DNA of 64,000 nt. Source: an uncultured Eggerthella sp. GTDB lineage: Bacteria > Actinomycetota > Coriobacteriia > Coriobacteriales > Eggerthellaceae. The DNA lies in the NCBI GenBank assembly GCA_900542525.1, contig UQNZ01000003.1, forward strand, positions 103,298-167,297, in the 5' to 3' direction. Below the pieces are notes generated by a model. That model did not search any database, was not told the DNA's origin, and was given only the letters and a program-made list of their open reading frames with translations. The translations under genes and the position numbers were made by a program. Positions 17,121 through 25,771 of the stretch are shown here, piece by piece (within the stretch, counting starts at the first letter, position 1; each line of letters begins with the position of its first letter).

Positions 17121-18002
17121 TTACAGAAATGCAAGAATAAGGATATTGATACCACCGAGAACGAGCGTGACGATCCAGGTTGATTTCAACACCAGTTGCC
17201 ATTTCACACGAGCGAAATTATTGTCGATCCAAATCTCAAGCACGTAGATGAGAACGAATGCGATGAGCGCAACCGCGATCGAAACAGGATTTCCCCAGAT
17301 GAAGAACATCACGATCCAGCCCATGTAGAGGATGTTCTCGCACCAGTGCATGATCTCGATCTGACCAAGCGTCTTGCCCGACATCTCGGTAGTTACACCT
17401 TTTACCAGTTCTTGATGTGCATGATGTGAATATGAGAGGTCAAACGGAGATTTCCTCAATTTAATCGTAAGAATGAACAGCATTCCCAGGAAAACACCCC
17501 ACAAACTGAAGATGATGGGTGAATCCAAGAAAGGCAGGATCGCGATATCGAAGCTACCCGTTGCCTGGAAGAAGCCAACAGCAAGCAAGAGCACCATAGG
17601 CTCATAAGCCATGATCTGAAGATTCTCACGATGTGCGCCCGCTTCAGAGAAGGGTGAACGCGATGCATAGGCAGCCATGACGAACATGAGTTCAGCAAGC
17701 GTGATAACGAAGACACACAGAAGGAAGTTCCCACCTGAGAAGAAGATACCTCCTGCGATGAACGTGAAGATGAGCGCGCAGAACACATATGTTCCGATAG
17801 TGCCGTTTACTGCCACGTTGTCCTTAGCGAACAGCTTACGAACGTCGTAAAGAGGCTGCAGCAGTGGCGGTCCCACACGACCTTGCATACGCGCCGAGAT
17901 AATGCGGTCGATGCCAGAGAGCAAGCAGCCGAGCACCGTTCCGACGATCGCGAAGACAACCGAGGCGCCGAGCGTGATAAGGATTGAAATAAGCGTTTCC
18001 AC
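17121..18002 (-). CDS. echB: Ech-type hydrogenase membrane subunit B (NuoH-like)
   Basis: A 293-residue polytopic membrane protein of the NuoH/EchB family. It has GIDRIISARMQGRVGPPLLQ near residues 30-49, the loop motif around RSPFSEAGAHRENLQIMAYE, and KLRKSPFDLSYSHHAHQELV, all typical. It anchors the hydrogenase module to the membrane and takes part in ion translocation. It follows echA by 15 bp. Confidence 0.93.
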   Translation of the reverse strand: METLISILITLGASVVFAIVGTVLGCLLSGIDRIISARMQGRVGPPLLQPLYDVRKLFAKDNVAVNGTIGTYVFCALIFTFIAGGIFFSGGNFLLCVFVITLAELMFVMAAYASRSPFSEAGAHRENLQIMAYEPMVLLLAVGFFQATGSFDIAILPFLDSPIIFSLWGVFLGMLFILTIKLRKSPFDLSYSHHAHQELVKGVTTEMSGKTLGQIEIMHWCENILYMGWIVMFFIWGNPVSIAVALIAFVLIYVLEIWIDNNFARVKWQLVLKSTWIVTLVLGGINILILAFL

Positions 18003-18017
18003 GATGTGCCTCCTTTC

Positions 18018-19946
18018 TTAGAACAGTGCCGTAAATCCGATGGTGGCGATGATCGCCCAAATGAATGCAACGAGTATGAGAATGTAGCAGATGATGGTGC
18101 CAACAGGCGTTAGCTTCGCCTCGCCAAACCAGTCTTCCATATACCAATTGCGCGCAGTAGCCTCCTGTGGTTTCGAGAGCGAATTCAAATAGACTCGCGA
18201 TTCGTTCTCGACTGAAACGCCAGAAAGATACACGCTGGCCTTCTTAGCCTTCGTGTTCTTGCGCAGCACGCCGAACATCATGACCACCATGAACAAGACG
18301 ATGATAGTGGATAGATAGAGGTTCTCATCGCGAATCGGCTGGATGCTCATGCCGAGGATCGAGCTGACATAAGGCTCGACCATGAAGTTCGAGATGACCG
18401 GGATGAGCGCACAAGCAAGCACGGCGAGCACCGCCATGAGCGCGAGCGAGAGCCATTCGCTCTTATGCACGGTAACTTCCACGTTATCAGGTTCGCTTGC
18501 GATGCCCGCAAGCTTGCCGAGCCATTTTGCCCAGAACATGAAGGTAGCTGCGGAGCCGAATGCCAACATAAGGATGAGCGCGATCTGGCGCGTTCCGATA
18601 AGCGTGATGAGCGTTGCCCATTTCGCGATGAGCATGCCGAACGGCGCGATGAACATGATCATGATACCAAGCATCATGAGGCGTGCAAGCTTCGGCATGC
18701 GCTCGAAGAGCGTGTCCATGTCTTCGATGTTACGAGAACCGATATGATGCTCTGCAGTACCCACGCACAAGAAGAGCAAGCTCTTCGCGATAGCGTGGAA
18801 GATGACGAGGAAGATCGCTGCCCAGATTGCCTCTGCGGTACCAACACCCGCACAAGCAGTGATAAGACCGAGGTTCGCAATGGTTGAATACGCGAGCACG
18901 CGCTTAGCGTTCACCTGCGAAATGGCAAGGAACGAGCAGAACAGGAACGTAAGACCGCCCACCAAGATAACGAAGATGGAAGGCCCGAACGACACCGCAT
19001 AGATAGGTGCGCACTTGATGAGCATGAATACGCCCGCCTTCACCATGGTGGATGAGTGCAGAAGCGCACTGGTAGGCGTCGGTGCAACCATAGCGCCCAA
19101 CAGCCAGGTATGGAACGGCATCTGCGCCGCTTTGGTCATGCCCGCAAGGCTCAAGCACGTGAGCGGGAATACCACGAGCGCTGGCGCGAACGTGCCGATG
19201 ACGATGAAGTCAAGGAAATCGACCGTGTTGAACTCGAGCACCATGAAGAAGAGCGCCGCCAAAAATGCGATGCCACCAACCATGTTCATGACGATCTGAC
19301 GGAACGCATTCGCGATCGCTTCCTCAGTACGGGTATAGCCGATGAGGAGGAAAGAACAAACCGTAGTGATCTCCCAACCAGCATAGAGCCAGATGAGATT
19401 ATTGCAGAAGATGATCGCATACATCGCTGCAAGGAAGATGAACATGAGCGCGAAGAAACGCGGACGACGATCCGCTTCATGCTTGTGTTCAGCCTGGAAA
19501 TCTTCCATGTAGCCAATGGAGTAGATGCAGATGCCTGCACCCACAAGACCGATGATGAGCGTCATGATGAGCGAGAGCGAATCAATATAGAGACCGCGGG
19601 TGCATACGATATCATGCGCACATCCGAACTCGAAGACGAGCGTACCGATAAGCTGGATAGCCGCAAGACCCAACACCCAGAACCTTCGATACTTGACACT
19701 GTAGAAGATAACGATTGCGCCGACGATCACGCTGATAACTATTGATGCCCAATCGACCACAACGGACTCGAACAGGAAGTACTTGCCGGGGGTGCCGATG
19801 TTCATCACAACGAACGCAATAGAAGCGCCCATGATGACGATGCTGGCAACCCACACGATCGCATTTCTTACCTTGTTCTGCCGAAAGATCAGCAAGAGAG
19901 CGGCAACAACAAGAGGAAAGAGGATTAAAAATCCTATCATCTCCAT
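18018..19946 (-). CDS. echA: Ech-type hydrogenase antiporter-like subunit A (NuoL-like)
   Basis: A 642-residue multi-spanning protein of the NuoL/Mrp antiporter family. Typical stretches are FLLIGYTRTEEAIANAFRQI, AAQMPFHTWLLGAMVAPTPT and LLHSSTMVKAGVFMLIKCAP. It is the proton or sodium pumping subunit and the first gene of a complete echABCDEF operon. The ATG at 19946 has a strong AGGAGG site. A CTCCT...AGGAG stem could fold over that site (19952-19969). A terminator for the upstream gene lies at 19977-20004, so an ech promoter must sit close to the start or upstream of that hairpin. Confidence 0.93.
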   Translation of the reverse strand: MEMIGFLILFPLVVAALLLIFRQNKVRNAIVWVASIVIMGASIAFVVMNIGTPGKYFLFESVVVDWASIVISVIVGAIVIFYSVKYRRFWVLGLAAIQLIGTLVFEFGCAHDIVCTRGLYIDSLSLIMTLIIGLVGAGICIYSIGYMEDFQAEHKHEADRRPRFFALMFIFLAAMYAIIFCNNLIWLYAGWEITTVCSFLLIGYTRTEEAIANAFRQIVMNMVGGIAFLAALFFMVLEFNTVDFLDFIVIGTFAPALVVFPLTCLSLAGMTKAAQMPFHTWLLGAMVAPTPTSALLHSSTMVKAGVFMLIKCAPIYAVSFGPSIFVILVGGLTFLFCSFLAISQVNAKRVLAYSTIANLGLITACAGVGTAEAIWAAIFLVIFHAIAKSLLFLCVGTAEHHIGSRNIEDMDTLFERMPKLARLMMLGIMIMFIAPFGMLIAKWATLITLIGTRQIALILMLAFGSAATFMFWAKWLGKLAGIASEPDNVEVTVHKSEWLSLALMAVLAVLACALIPVISNFMVEPYVSSILGMSIQPIRDENLYLSTIIVLFMVVMMFGVLRKNTKAKKASVYLSGVSVENESRVYLNSLSKPQEATARNWYMEDWFGEAKLTPVGTIICYILILVAFIWAIIATIGFTALF

Positions 19947-19951
19947 GCTTG

Positions 19952-19969
19952 TTCCTCCTTTTTTAGGAG
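19952..19969 (-). promoter_or_regulatory. Hairpin overlapping the echA ribosome-binding site
   Basis: On the minus strand the leader reads CTCCTAAAAAAGGAGG shortly before the echA start. The CTCCT arm is complementary to the AGGAG Shine-Dalgarno core with a five-to-six base A loop, so the site could be masked when folded. The stem is only 5 bp, so any regulatory effect is a guess. Confidence 0.3.
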
Positions 19970-19976
19970 CTCATAA

Positions 19977-20004
19977 TAAAACGAGACTTAATCAGTCTCA
20001 TTTT
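19977..20004 (-). terminator. Terminator behind the MBL hydrolase gene
   Basis: A GAGACT/AGTCTC stem (19983-19999) with a 5-base loop is followed on the minus strand by GTTTTATT. It lies about 100 bp behind the metallo-hydrolase stop and upstream of echA, separating the two transcription units. Confidence 0.6.
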
Positions 20005-20103
20005 CACTCTATTACTTCATGCTGACTGCACGCCGCACGCTTCGTTTATGGAGATAATATGTTCGGTAAGTGGGTTGGGGCGAGCACTATTTGCGAACTG
20101 GGC

Positions 20104-21015
20104 TTACCCAATGATGAACACGGGGCGTTTTTGATAAGCGCACACCACTGAAACTTCTGCCTCTGCTCGTGCGACCACCCCACGCAGCGTCTCGACTGGC
20201 AAACGATAGGTGTTATTGTTCTCCGAGATGTGGAGTGCAACGACCGTTTCGAGCCCAGTATGCATGAGCGCCGCAAGCGCATCGGCAGCCTGTGCGTTGC
20301 TCAAATGCCCCACGTCTGACCCGACCCGCTCTTTGAGCATGCGCGGATAAGGTCCCGTTTTGAGCATCTGCTCGTCGTGGTTGGACTCAAGACCGAGGAT
20401 ACGTACTCCACGCAAGCCCTCGAGCGCTTCAGGGAGCACCACGCCGGTATCGGTGATGAATCCAAGTGCATCCTCCCCACATTCGAACTTAAAAGCAAAC
20501 GAAGCAGGTGCGTCGTGCGAAGTAGGCAGGATCGAAACGTCCAGGGTTCCGATCGTGTGCTTCTGACCTGCCTCGAAGAAAATGACCTCTTTCGACTCTT
20601 GGGCTTGCTTGAGCTCTTTGCTCGCAGCGAGCGTTTCAGGATGCAGATAGAGCGGCACTTCTATGCCTTGCGAACGCAGACCACGCAGGATGACCCCAAG
20701 GTTCTTCACGTGATCAGAATGATTATGAGAGATGAGAACGCCCTTGAGATTGGCCATATAGAAGCCACCTTCTGCACTGAAGGCGAACACATCGCGCTTG
20801 CAGATACCCGCATCGATAAGGACACCCTCGCCCGTAACGCGATCATAGACCACTGAAGCATTGCCCTTGCTCCCACTGCCGATAACGATAAGATTAAGAC
20901 GCGCCGATGAAGAAGTGCACCTTGCACGGCTATCGACTGCAAGAGACTCATGGTTCTCGCGTTGCGTTTCGATATGCGCGCGCGTTAGTCCCTTCTCTTC
21001 ATCTTGAAACAACAT
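20104..21015 (-). CDS. MBL-fold metallo-hydrolase (YycJ/WalJ-like)
   Basis: A 303-residue protein whose core begins at residue 40 with LNLIVIGSGSKGNASVVYD, the start typical of YycJ/WalJ nucleases, followed by the metal site SHNHSDHVKNLG (His97, His99, Asp101, His102). The ~39-residue N-terminal extension is polar and not conserved in the family, so translation may begin later, but no better start is visible. Related proteins act in nucleic-acid processing or cell-wall coordination in Firmicutes. The role here is unproven. It follows the DUF1846 gene by 42 bp. Confidence 0.82.
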   Translation of the reverse strand: MLFQDEEKGLTRAHIETQRENHESLAVDSRARCTSSSARLNLIVIGSGSKGNASVVYDRVTGEGVLIDAGICKRDVFAFSAEGGFYMANLKGVLISHNHSDHVKNLGVILRGLRSQGIEVPLYLHPETLAASKELKQAQESKEVIFFEAGQKHTIGTLDVSILPTSHDAPASFAFKFECGEDALGFITDTGVVLPEALEGLRGVRILGLESNHDEQMLKTGPYPRMLKERVGSDVGHLSNAQAADALAALMHTGLETVVALHISENNNTYRLPVETLRGVVARAEAEVSVVCAYQKRPVFIIG

Positions 21016-21057
21016 CGCTCCTGGCTCTTAGCTTATGGATATCACACAGAGAAAATG

Positions 21058-22539
21058 CTATTTATGATAGTAGCGATGGAGCTCGTATTTTGGCTCGCAA
21101 CAGATATTCATACCGAGACGCTTGTAGAACTGTTCATCGGTCTCAGAGATGATGACCGAGAAGAACGCATCGCAACCACGTAGATTCTCGACGCAATCGA
21201 GCACCTTCTTCGCAGTTTCATTGGTGGCAGAACTGATAGCAAGCGCAATGATGGTCTCATCGGAGTGAAGACGCGGATTGTTTGAATCGAGCACGTTGGT
21301 CTTGAGCTTGCAGATGGGCTCGATAGCTTCATCTGAGATAACGTCGGCATCAGGATCAACTCCTGCCACAGCCTTGAGCGCATTGATGAGCGTACAAGCA
21401 GCAGCACCAAGGTTTGTCGAGGTCTTACCCGTGACAACTTCCCCATCAGACAGCATGATCGCGCCCACGGGAGCACCCGTGATCTCCTCCTTGAGCAAGG
21501 CTGCGGAACGTGCTTTGAGGTCGTTGGCACCAACGCCTGCCTGATTCATGAGCAACTCGCACTTCTCGAGCTGATCTTGCCCCATGCCGCTGCGCTTGAC
21601 CTCGGTTGCAGTCTGATAATAGCGGCGCACGATCTCACGACGAGCGGCATCTGAACAGGCTTCGTCATCAACGATCGCGAATCCTGCCATGTTCACGCCC
21701 ATATCAGTAGGTGATTGATACGGACAATGGCCCGAGATACGGTCCATCATAGCTTTGAGAACGGGGAATATCTCAACATCGCGGTTGTAATTCACCGTCA
21801 CTTCGCCGTAGGCTTCAAGCTGGAAGGGATCGATGATGTTCGCATCGTTCAGATCAAGAGTGGCAGCTTCATAGGCGATATTCACAGGATGATTGAGCGG
21901 AAGATTCCATACCGGGAAGGTTTCGTATTTTGCATACCCTGCCTTCACGCCACGTTTGTTCTCGTGGTAAAGCTGCGAAAGACACGTTGCCATTTTGCCT
22001 GAACCAGGACCAGGAGCCGTTACCACCACGAGCGGTCGCGTAGTTTCGACATATTCATTCCTACCATAGCCTTCGTCGCTTACGATGCGAGCGATATCGT
22101 TCGGATACCCTGGGATCGGATAATGAAGATAGGACGTGATGCCAAGCGCTTTGAGACGATGACGAAAAGCATCGGCAGCGGTCTGACCACTGTATTGCGT
22201 GATGACCACTGCACCCACGTAAAAGCCCATACCGCGCAAGATATCCATCAGACGCAGGACATCTTCATCGTAAGAGATTCCTAGATCACCACGTACCTTA
22301 TTCTGTTCAATATCATTAGCATTGATAGCGAAGATGATCTCGACATCATTCTTCATGGATTTGAGCATCGAAACTTTTGCATCGGGCTTGAAACCAGGAA
22401 GAACGCGCGAAGCATGCATGTCATCGAAGAGCTTGCCACCGAATTCCAGATAGAGCTTGCCACCGAACTGTTCGATGCGCTTTTTGATATGCTCAGCCTG
22501 CATTGAAATGTACTTATCGTTATCGAATCCAATGCGCAT
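21058..22539 (-). CDS. DUF1846 family protein
   Basis: A 493-residue cytoplasmic protein starting MRIGFDNDKYISMQAEHIKK, with LYLEFGGKLFDDMHASRVLP and VVVTAPGPGSGKMATCLSQL. The latter looks like a nucleotide-binding loop. The length and sequence match the widespread DUF1846 (UPF0371) family, which has solved structures but no firm function. It is translated from an ATG at 22539. The 400-bp region upstream contains terminators and hairpins but no gene, so its promoter is probably close to the start. Confidence 0.88.
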   Translation of the reverse strand: MRIGFDNDKYISMQAEHIKKRIEQFGGKLYLEFGGKLFDDMHASRVLPGFKPDAKVSMLKSMKNDVEIIFAINANDIEQNKVRGDLGISYDEDVLRLMDILRGMGFYVGAVVITQYSGQTAADAFRHRLKALGITSYLHYPIPGYPNDIARIVSDEGYGRNEYVETTRPLVVVTAPGPGSGKMATCLSQLYHENKRGVKAGYAKYETFPVWNLPLNHPVNIAYEAATLDLNDANIIDPFQLEAYGEVTVNYNRDVEIFPVLKAMMDRISGHCPYQSPTDMGVNMAGFAIVDDEACSDAARREIVRRYYQTATEVKRSGMGQDQLEKCELLMNQAGVGANDLKARSAALLKEEITGAPVGAIMLSDGEVVTGKTSTNLGAAACTLINALKAVAGVDPDADVISDEAIEPICKLKTNVLDSNNPRLHSDETIIALAISSATNETAKKVLDCVENLRGCDAFFSVIISETDEQFYKRLGMNICCEPKYELHRYYHK

Positions 22540-22677
22540 GGCTGCTCACTTTCTTGAAGAATGGTATTTTACCGTGCCAAACAGCAGTTACGGAATAAAG
22601 CTCCTGTTTGCAAAACGCTGTTTTCCATAGTACTTAATCATCAACAAAAGAAAACCCTTGAATTTTGAAATGAACAT
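22540..22677. other. Intergenic leader of the DUF1846 gene
   Basis: This AT-rich stretch separates the DUF1846 start from the duplicated tRNA-terminator segment. It should hold the DUF1846 promoter on the minus strand, but I see no clear -35/-10 pair and no open frame. The rest of the gene-free stretch up to 22942 is described in the repeat, hairpin and terminator entries that follow. Confidence 0.4.
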
Positions 22678-22755
22678 CTGCTGCGCAGGTAGTCGTCCCT
22701 TATGCAAAAAAAGAGAGAGCATTCGCTCTCTCTTTTGTGTTTAGCTGGTCGGGAC
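22678..22755. repeat. Direct repeat, distal copy (tRNA-Pro 3' end plus terminator)
   Basis: This 78-bp segment is identical to 22874-22952 except for one A in a poly-A run. It contains the terminator hairpin and the last bases of tRNA-Pro (GTCCCGACCA on the minus strand), but no tRNA body follows. The pattern resembles the attachment-site duplication left when an element integrates at a tRNA 3' end, or a partial duplication of the tRNA gene. Confidence 0.9.
22706..22736 (-). terminator. Orphan copy of the tRNA-Pro terminator
   Basis: A 9-bp AGAGAGAGC/GCTCTCTCT stem with an ATTC loop and flanking A and T runs, identical in sequence to the terminator of tRNA-Pro. It now has no gene directly before it and would insulate the DUF1846 gene from read-through. 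Confidence 0.7.
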
Positions 22756-22772
22756 TCAGAAGTTCGCTCGCA

Positions 22773-22870
22773 TCAAGGCACGCTTCGCTTTACAGCCTTG
22801 ACCCTCGCGCCAGAAGTGCTTGATAGCACTTCGGTGAACCTTTCGGTTCAAATCCTATGGACGAAGTCCA
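22773..22870. repeat. Chain of four perfect short hairpins between the direct repeats
   Basis: Four consecutive perfect inverted repeats are visible: TCAAGGC/GCCTTGA (22773-22801), GAAGTGC/GCACTTC (22813-22832), TGAACC/GGTTCA (22835-22850) and TGGAC/GTCCA (22858-22870). Stem length falls from 7 to 5 bp. No coding potential is seen. It could be a REP-like or mobile-element remnant, or a processed RNA. Confidence 0.6.
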
Positions 22871-22873
22871 TTC

Positions 22874-22942
22874 CTGCTGCGCAGGTAGTCGTCCCTTATG
22901 CAAAAAAAAGAGAGAGCATTCGCTCTCTCTTTTGTGTTTAGC

Positions 22943-22952
<10 letters not shown>
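22874..22952. repeat. Direct repeat, tRNA-proximal copy
   Basis: This is the second copy of the 78-79 bp repeat. It overlaps the 3' end of the tRNA-Pro gene and includes its terminator. It differs from the distal copy only by one extra A (8 rather than 7) in the T tract of the minus-strand terminator. Confidence 0.9.
22902..22933 (-). terminator. Intrinsic terminator of tRNA-Pro
   Basis: A 9-bp stem AGAGAGAGC/GCTCTCTCT with an ATTC loop is followed on the minus strand by eight T residues. It lies 10 bp behind the encoded CCA end of the tRNA. This is a textbook intrinsic terminator. Confidence 0.88.
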
Positions 22953-23019
<67 letters not shown>

Positions 23020-23092
23020 ATTGCTCAAAACAGCATCACCTATAGTAACAAACAATGCTCGCACGTCAAGAATTCAATAGGTGAAGTTTGGA

Positions 23093-25582
23093 TTAATCGC
23101 GCTTCTTGTTAGGATCCTTCTTGCCATCAGGGCCAACATAAACCTGGTCTTTATCGACCCATGTATTGGTTTCCATCACGCCATCAGAACCGACATAATA
23201 ATCACCGACCCACTTGCTTACCTGCATGACGCCCGACTCATCGAAGTAATACCACTTCTTATCGATCTCTTGCCACCCAGTTTGCATTTCACCAGATGAA
23301 GCGAAATGATACTTCGCGCTCTTATCATCAAGCCAGCCTGTGATCATAGCGCCGTCTTCAGTGTTGAGGTAATACCACTTATTCTTGAGGTTGATCCAAC
23401 CTTTAGCCATCTCTCCCGAAGGTGCGCTGCAATAGAACCAGGTATCGCCTTCTTTGACCCAACCAGTTTGCATCGCACCATCTTCGTTGAAGAAGTAGGT
23501 CTTCTCTTTGATCGTTTGCTTACCCGTGAGCATCACGCCATTGTCATCCAGGTAATAGCGCTTGTTCTTAACATCGACCCAGCCCTTGGTCATGGCGCCA
23601 TTCGATGCAAAGTAATACCACTTGCTATCGATGTGTTTCCAACCAGTAGCCATCGCGCCAGATGAAAGCAAGTAATAATCTGCCTTGCCATCATTGACCC
23701 AGCCGGTTTCCATAACGCCAGTCTCAGGGCTCAGGTAGTACCAGGTGTTTTTCACCTTTGCCCAACCCTTAGCCATCGCGCCTGACTTGTTGAAGTAATA
23801 CCACTTGCCTTCAACGCTCTTCCAGCCAGTCTGCATGACACCAGAATCGCTCAGATAGTAATCTGCTTTACCATCATTCACTAATCCGGTTTCCATGACG
23901 CCAGTCTGCGGATTCAGGTAGTACCAAACGTTCTTTACCTTCTTCCAACCAAGCGCCATGTCGCCTGAAAGGTTGTAGTAATACCACTTGGTATTGTTCT
24001 CTTCATGGTTCCAACCAGTAACCATCGCACCAGCTTTGGAGCCCGATACGGTGAGGAAGTACGTCTTGTCCTTGATCACCTGTTTGCCGGTGAGCATCTT
24101 GCCATCTTCACCCAGGTAGTACCAGGTATTCTTGACCTTCTGCCAGCCGGTAGCCATAGCGCCAGAGCTCTTGAAGTAATACCAAGAGCCATCAATCTGC
24201 TCCCAACCAGTATCCATCCAGCCGTTGCTGTCAAAGTGATAGGTGCCGGAATCAAGCTTGAGCCAACCAACTGCATACTTGTTGTTGCCGTAGTCGTACC
24301 ACCAGCCCTTGGAGCTGTGCACCCACGTGCCCGTAGCAGGATTGCTCGGCTCAGGATTCACGGGGTCATCTGGATCAGGAGTATCCGGTTTAGGATCTTC
24401 GGGCTTAGGATCCTCTGGTTTAGGATCGGGTGTCACATTTTGAGGAGTGACCTTACCCTGGTGGCCATCGACTGCAAGCCAGGCTTCGAGCGGCGCAGTA
24501 TCAGCGATGCTATTCCCGTTGCAAACCAGATCGGTAAGTTTGGTATTCTTACTGATGTCGAGCGTAGCGATCTTGTTGTTCTCACACACGAGAGACTTAA
24601 GATTCACAAGCGCAGAAACATCAAGAGCATTCAGCTGATTATTCGAGCAGGTAAGGGTTTCGAGAGCTGTGCATGGTGCCACATTCAGCGTAGCAAGTTT
24701 ATTGGAAACGCAATTGAGTGAGGTAAGCGCTGTACAAGCAGAAAGATCGAGTTCGGTAAGCTCATTCTCTGCACACTGCAGGAACGTGATCTTCGCATTC
24801 GCAGGAAGCTTCAACGAAGTGAGCTTATTGGCATTGCATTCAACCGAGGTAAGCTCAGGGCAATTCGTAAGATCGAGAGCGGTGAGCTCATTGACAGAGC
24901 ACTGCAACGCGGTCAGTTTATCATGATGAATCAAGCTCAATTCGGTCACCTTATTGTTACTGAACTGCAGCTCTTCAAGATTGGGGCACCCAGAAACATC
25001 GAAGCCCGTCAACTTGTTGTTATTCACCACGAGCTTGGTAAGCTCCGAACATCCGACCAGATCCAAAGAAGAGAGATTGCCTGACGGCGTGATAAACTCG
25101 ATCGACTTTAGCTTGCCGGTACCCTGGAATTTTGCAGTTTCGAGCGTAGAGGAAGCGCAGTAGAACGAGGTAAGTTCGCTACAAGCTGAAAGGTCGAGTG
25201 AGGTGATAGTCGAGACGCCCTGTGCAAAGGTCACACTCGTTACTGGAAGAGTTTTACTTCCTCCGTCACCTCCCGCAACTTCAACAGTGGCAGGAATATG
25301 CGCCTCTGTTACATCATTCGTGGTTGTGACGCCAGTGATATAAGCAGTATCATCTTTTTCGGTATACGTGTAGGTTACATCGGTATTGTTGGGATCTGTG
25401 TATTCAGCCGCGTACGCAAGATTGCCAGGTGCAAGCGCGAAGAGCGCTGCTGCCAAAAGACAGATCGCCGCAAGAAAAGCGCCCATCTTCAAAGAAAGTT
25501 TCTGCGCTGGCGTACGTGTTTCACACAGTACAGCGCTCCCCTCCTGAACATTGAGCGAACTGAGCAGATGGTTCTTAGGCAT
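23093..25582 (-). CDS. Secreted leucine-rich-repeat surface protein with ~20 wall-binding repeats
   Basis: An 829-residue exported protein. A long n-region and a hydrophobic core (about 34-52) end in AYAA near residue 58. Roughly residues 100-375 are LRRs of the form LTSLDLSACTALTSLNCVSN, followed by a Pro/Asp/Glu/Lys spacer (PDPKPEDPKPEDPKP). The C-terminal half holds about 20 choline-binding-type repeats (WYYF...G.M.TGW), which usually dock proteins on wall polymers. There is no LPXTG motif. The ATG at 25582 has AGGAGG. The architecture resembles surface adhesins and internalin-like proteins of host-associated anaerobes. The ligand is unknown. Confidence 0.9.
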   Translation of the reverse strand: MPKNHLLSSLNVQEGSAVLCETRTPAQKLSLKMGAFLAAICLLAAALFALAPGNLAYAAEYTDPNNTDVTYTYTEKDDTAYITGVTTTNDVTEAHIPATVEVAGGDGGSKTLPVTSVTFAQGVSTITSLDLSACSELTSFYCASSTLETAKFQGTGKLKSIEFITPSGNLSSLDLVGCSELTKLVVNNNKLTGFDVSGCPNLEELQFSNNKVTELSLIHHDKLTALQCSVNELTALDLTNCPELTSVECNANKLTSLKLPANAKITFLQCAENELTELDLSACTALTSLNCVSNKLATLNVAPCTALETLTCSNNQLNALDVSALVNLKSLVCENNKIATLDISKNTKLTDLVCNGNSIADTAPLEAWLAVDGHQGKVTPQNVTPDPKPEDPKPEDPKPDTPDPDDPVNPEPSNPATGTWVHSSKGWWYDYGNNKYAVGWLKLDSGTYHFDSNGWMDTGWEQIDGSWYYFKSSGAMATGWQKVKNTWYYLGEDGKMLTGKQVIKDKTYFLTVSGSKAGAMVTGWNHEENNTKWYYYNLSGDMALGWKKVKNVWYYLNPQTGVMETGLVNDGKADYYLSDSGVMQTGWKSVEGKWYYFNKSGAMAKGWAKVKNTWYYLSPETGVMETGWVNDGKADYYLLSSGAMATGWKHIDSKWYYFASNGAMTKGWVDVKNKRYYLDDNGVMLTGKQTIKEKTYFFNEDGAMQTGWVKEGDTWFYCSAPSGEMAKGWINLKNKWYYLNTEDGAMITGWLDDKSAKYHFASSGEMQTGWQEIDKKWYYFDESGVMQVSKWVGDYYVGSDGVMETNTWVDKDQVYVGPDGKKDPNKKRD

Positions 25583-25685
25583 TACTGCCTCCTTACCTCG
25601 TCTGGTGCAATTATGGTTCGTAAGCAGTTTATCACACGAAAATCGGTGTTTATCTGCTTTGTCCTTTCATTGAGCCTCGAAAGAA

Positions 25686-25727
25686 TAAAAACGCTGGAGC
25701 GGACTGCTGCTGCTCCAGCGTTTTTAT
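25686..25727 (-). terminator. Terminator behind the VTT protein gene
   Basis: A strong stem ACGCTGGAGC/GCTCCAGCGT with A5 on one side and T5 on the other lies about 45 bp behind the stop at 25772. It is symmetric and can act on both strands, but only the minus-strand gene ends next to it. Confidence 0.85.
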
Positions 25728-25771
25728 TCGCTTCTGTTTATTTCATAGCAATCCTATGAAATACCACACAC

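Noticed and set aside
22834..22870. Possible second, degenerate tRNA on the plus strand
   Set aside because: Only the T-arm-like GGTTCAAATCC fits. There is no matching acceptor, D or anticodon arm, and the bases are better explained by the short hairpins.
22702..22941. 79-codon plus-strand frame spanning the tRNA-terminator repeats
   Set aside because: It begins and ends within the duplicated terminator sequence and encodes the same MQKK start twice by virtue of the repeat. There is no ribosome-binding site.
23306..24721. Repetitive DNA that at first looked like a CRISPR or tandem-repeat array
   Set aside because: The periodicity equals the ~60-base coding units of the wall-binding repeats of the surface protein. 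The repeats are degenerate, translate in frame and have no unique spacers.
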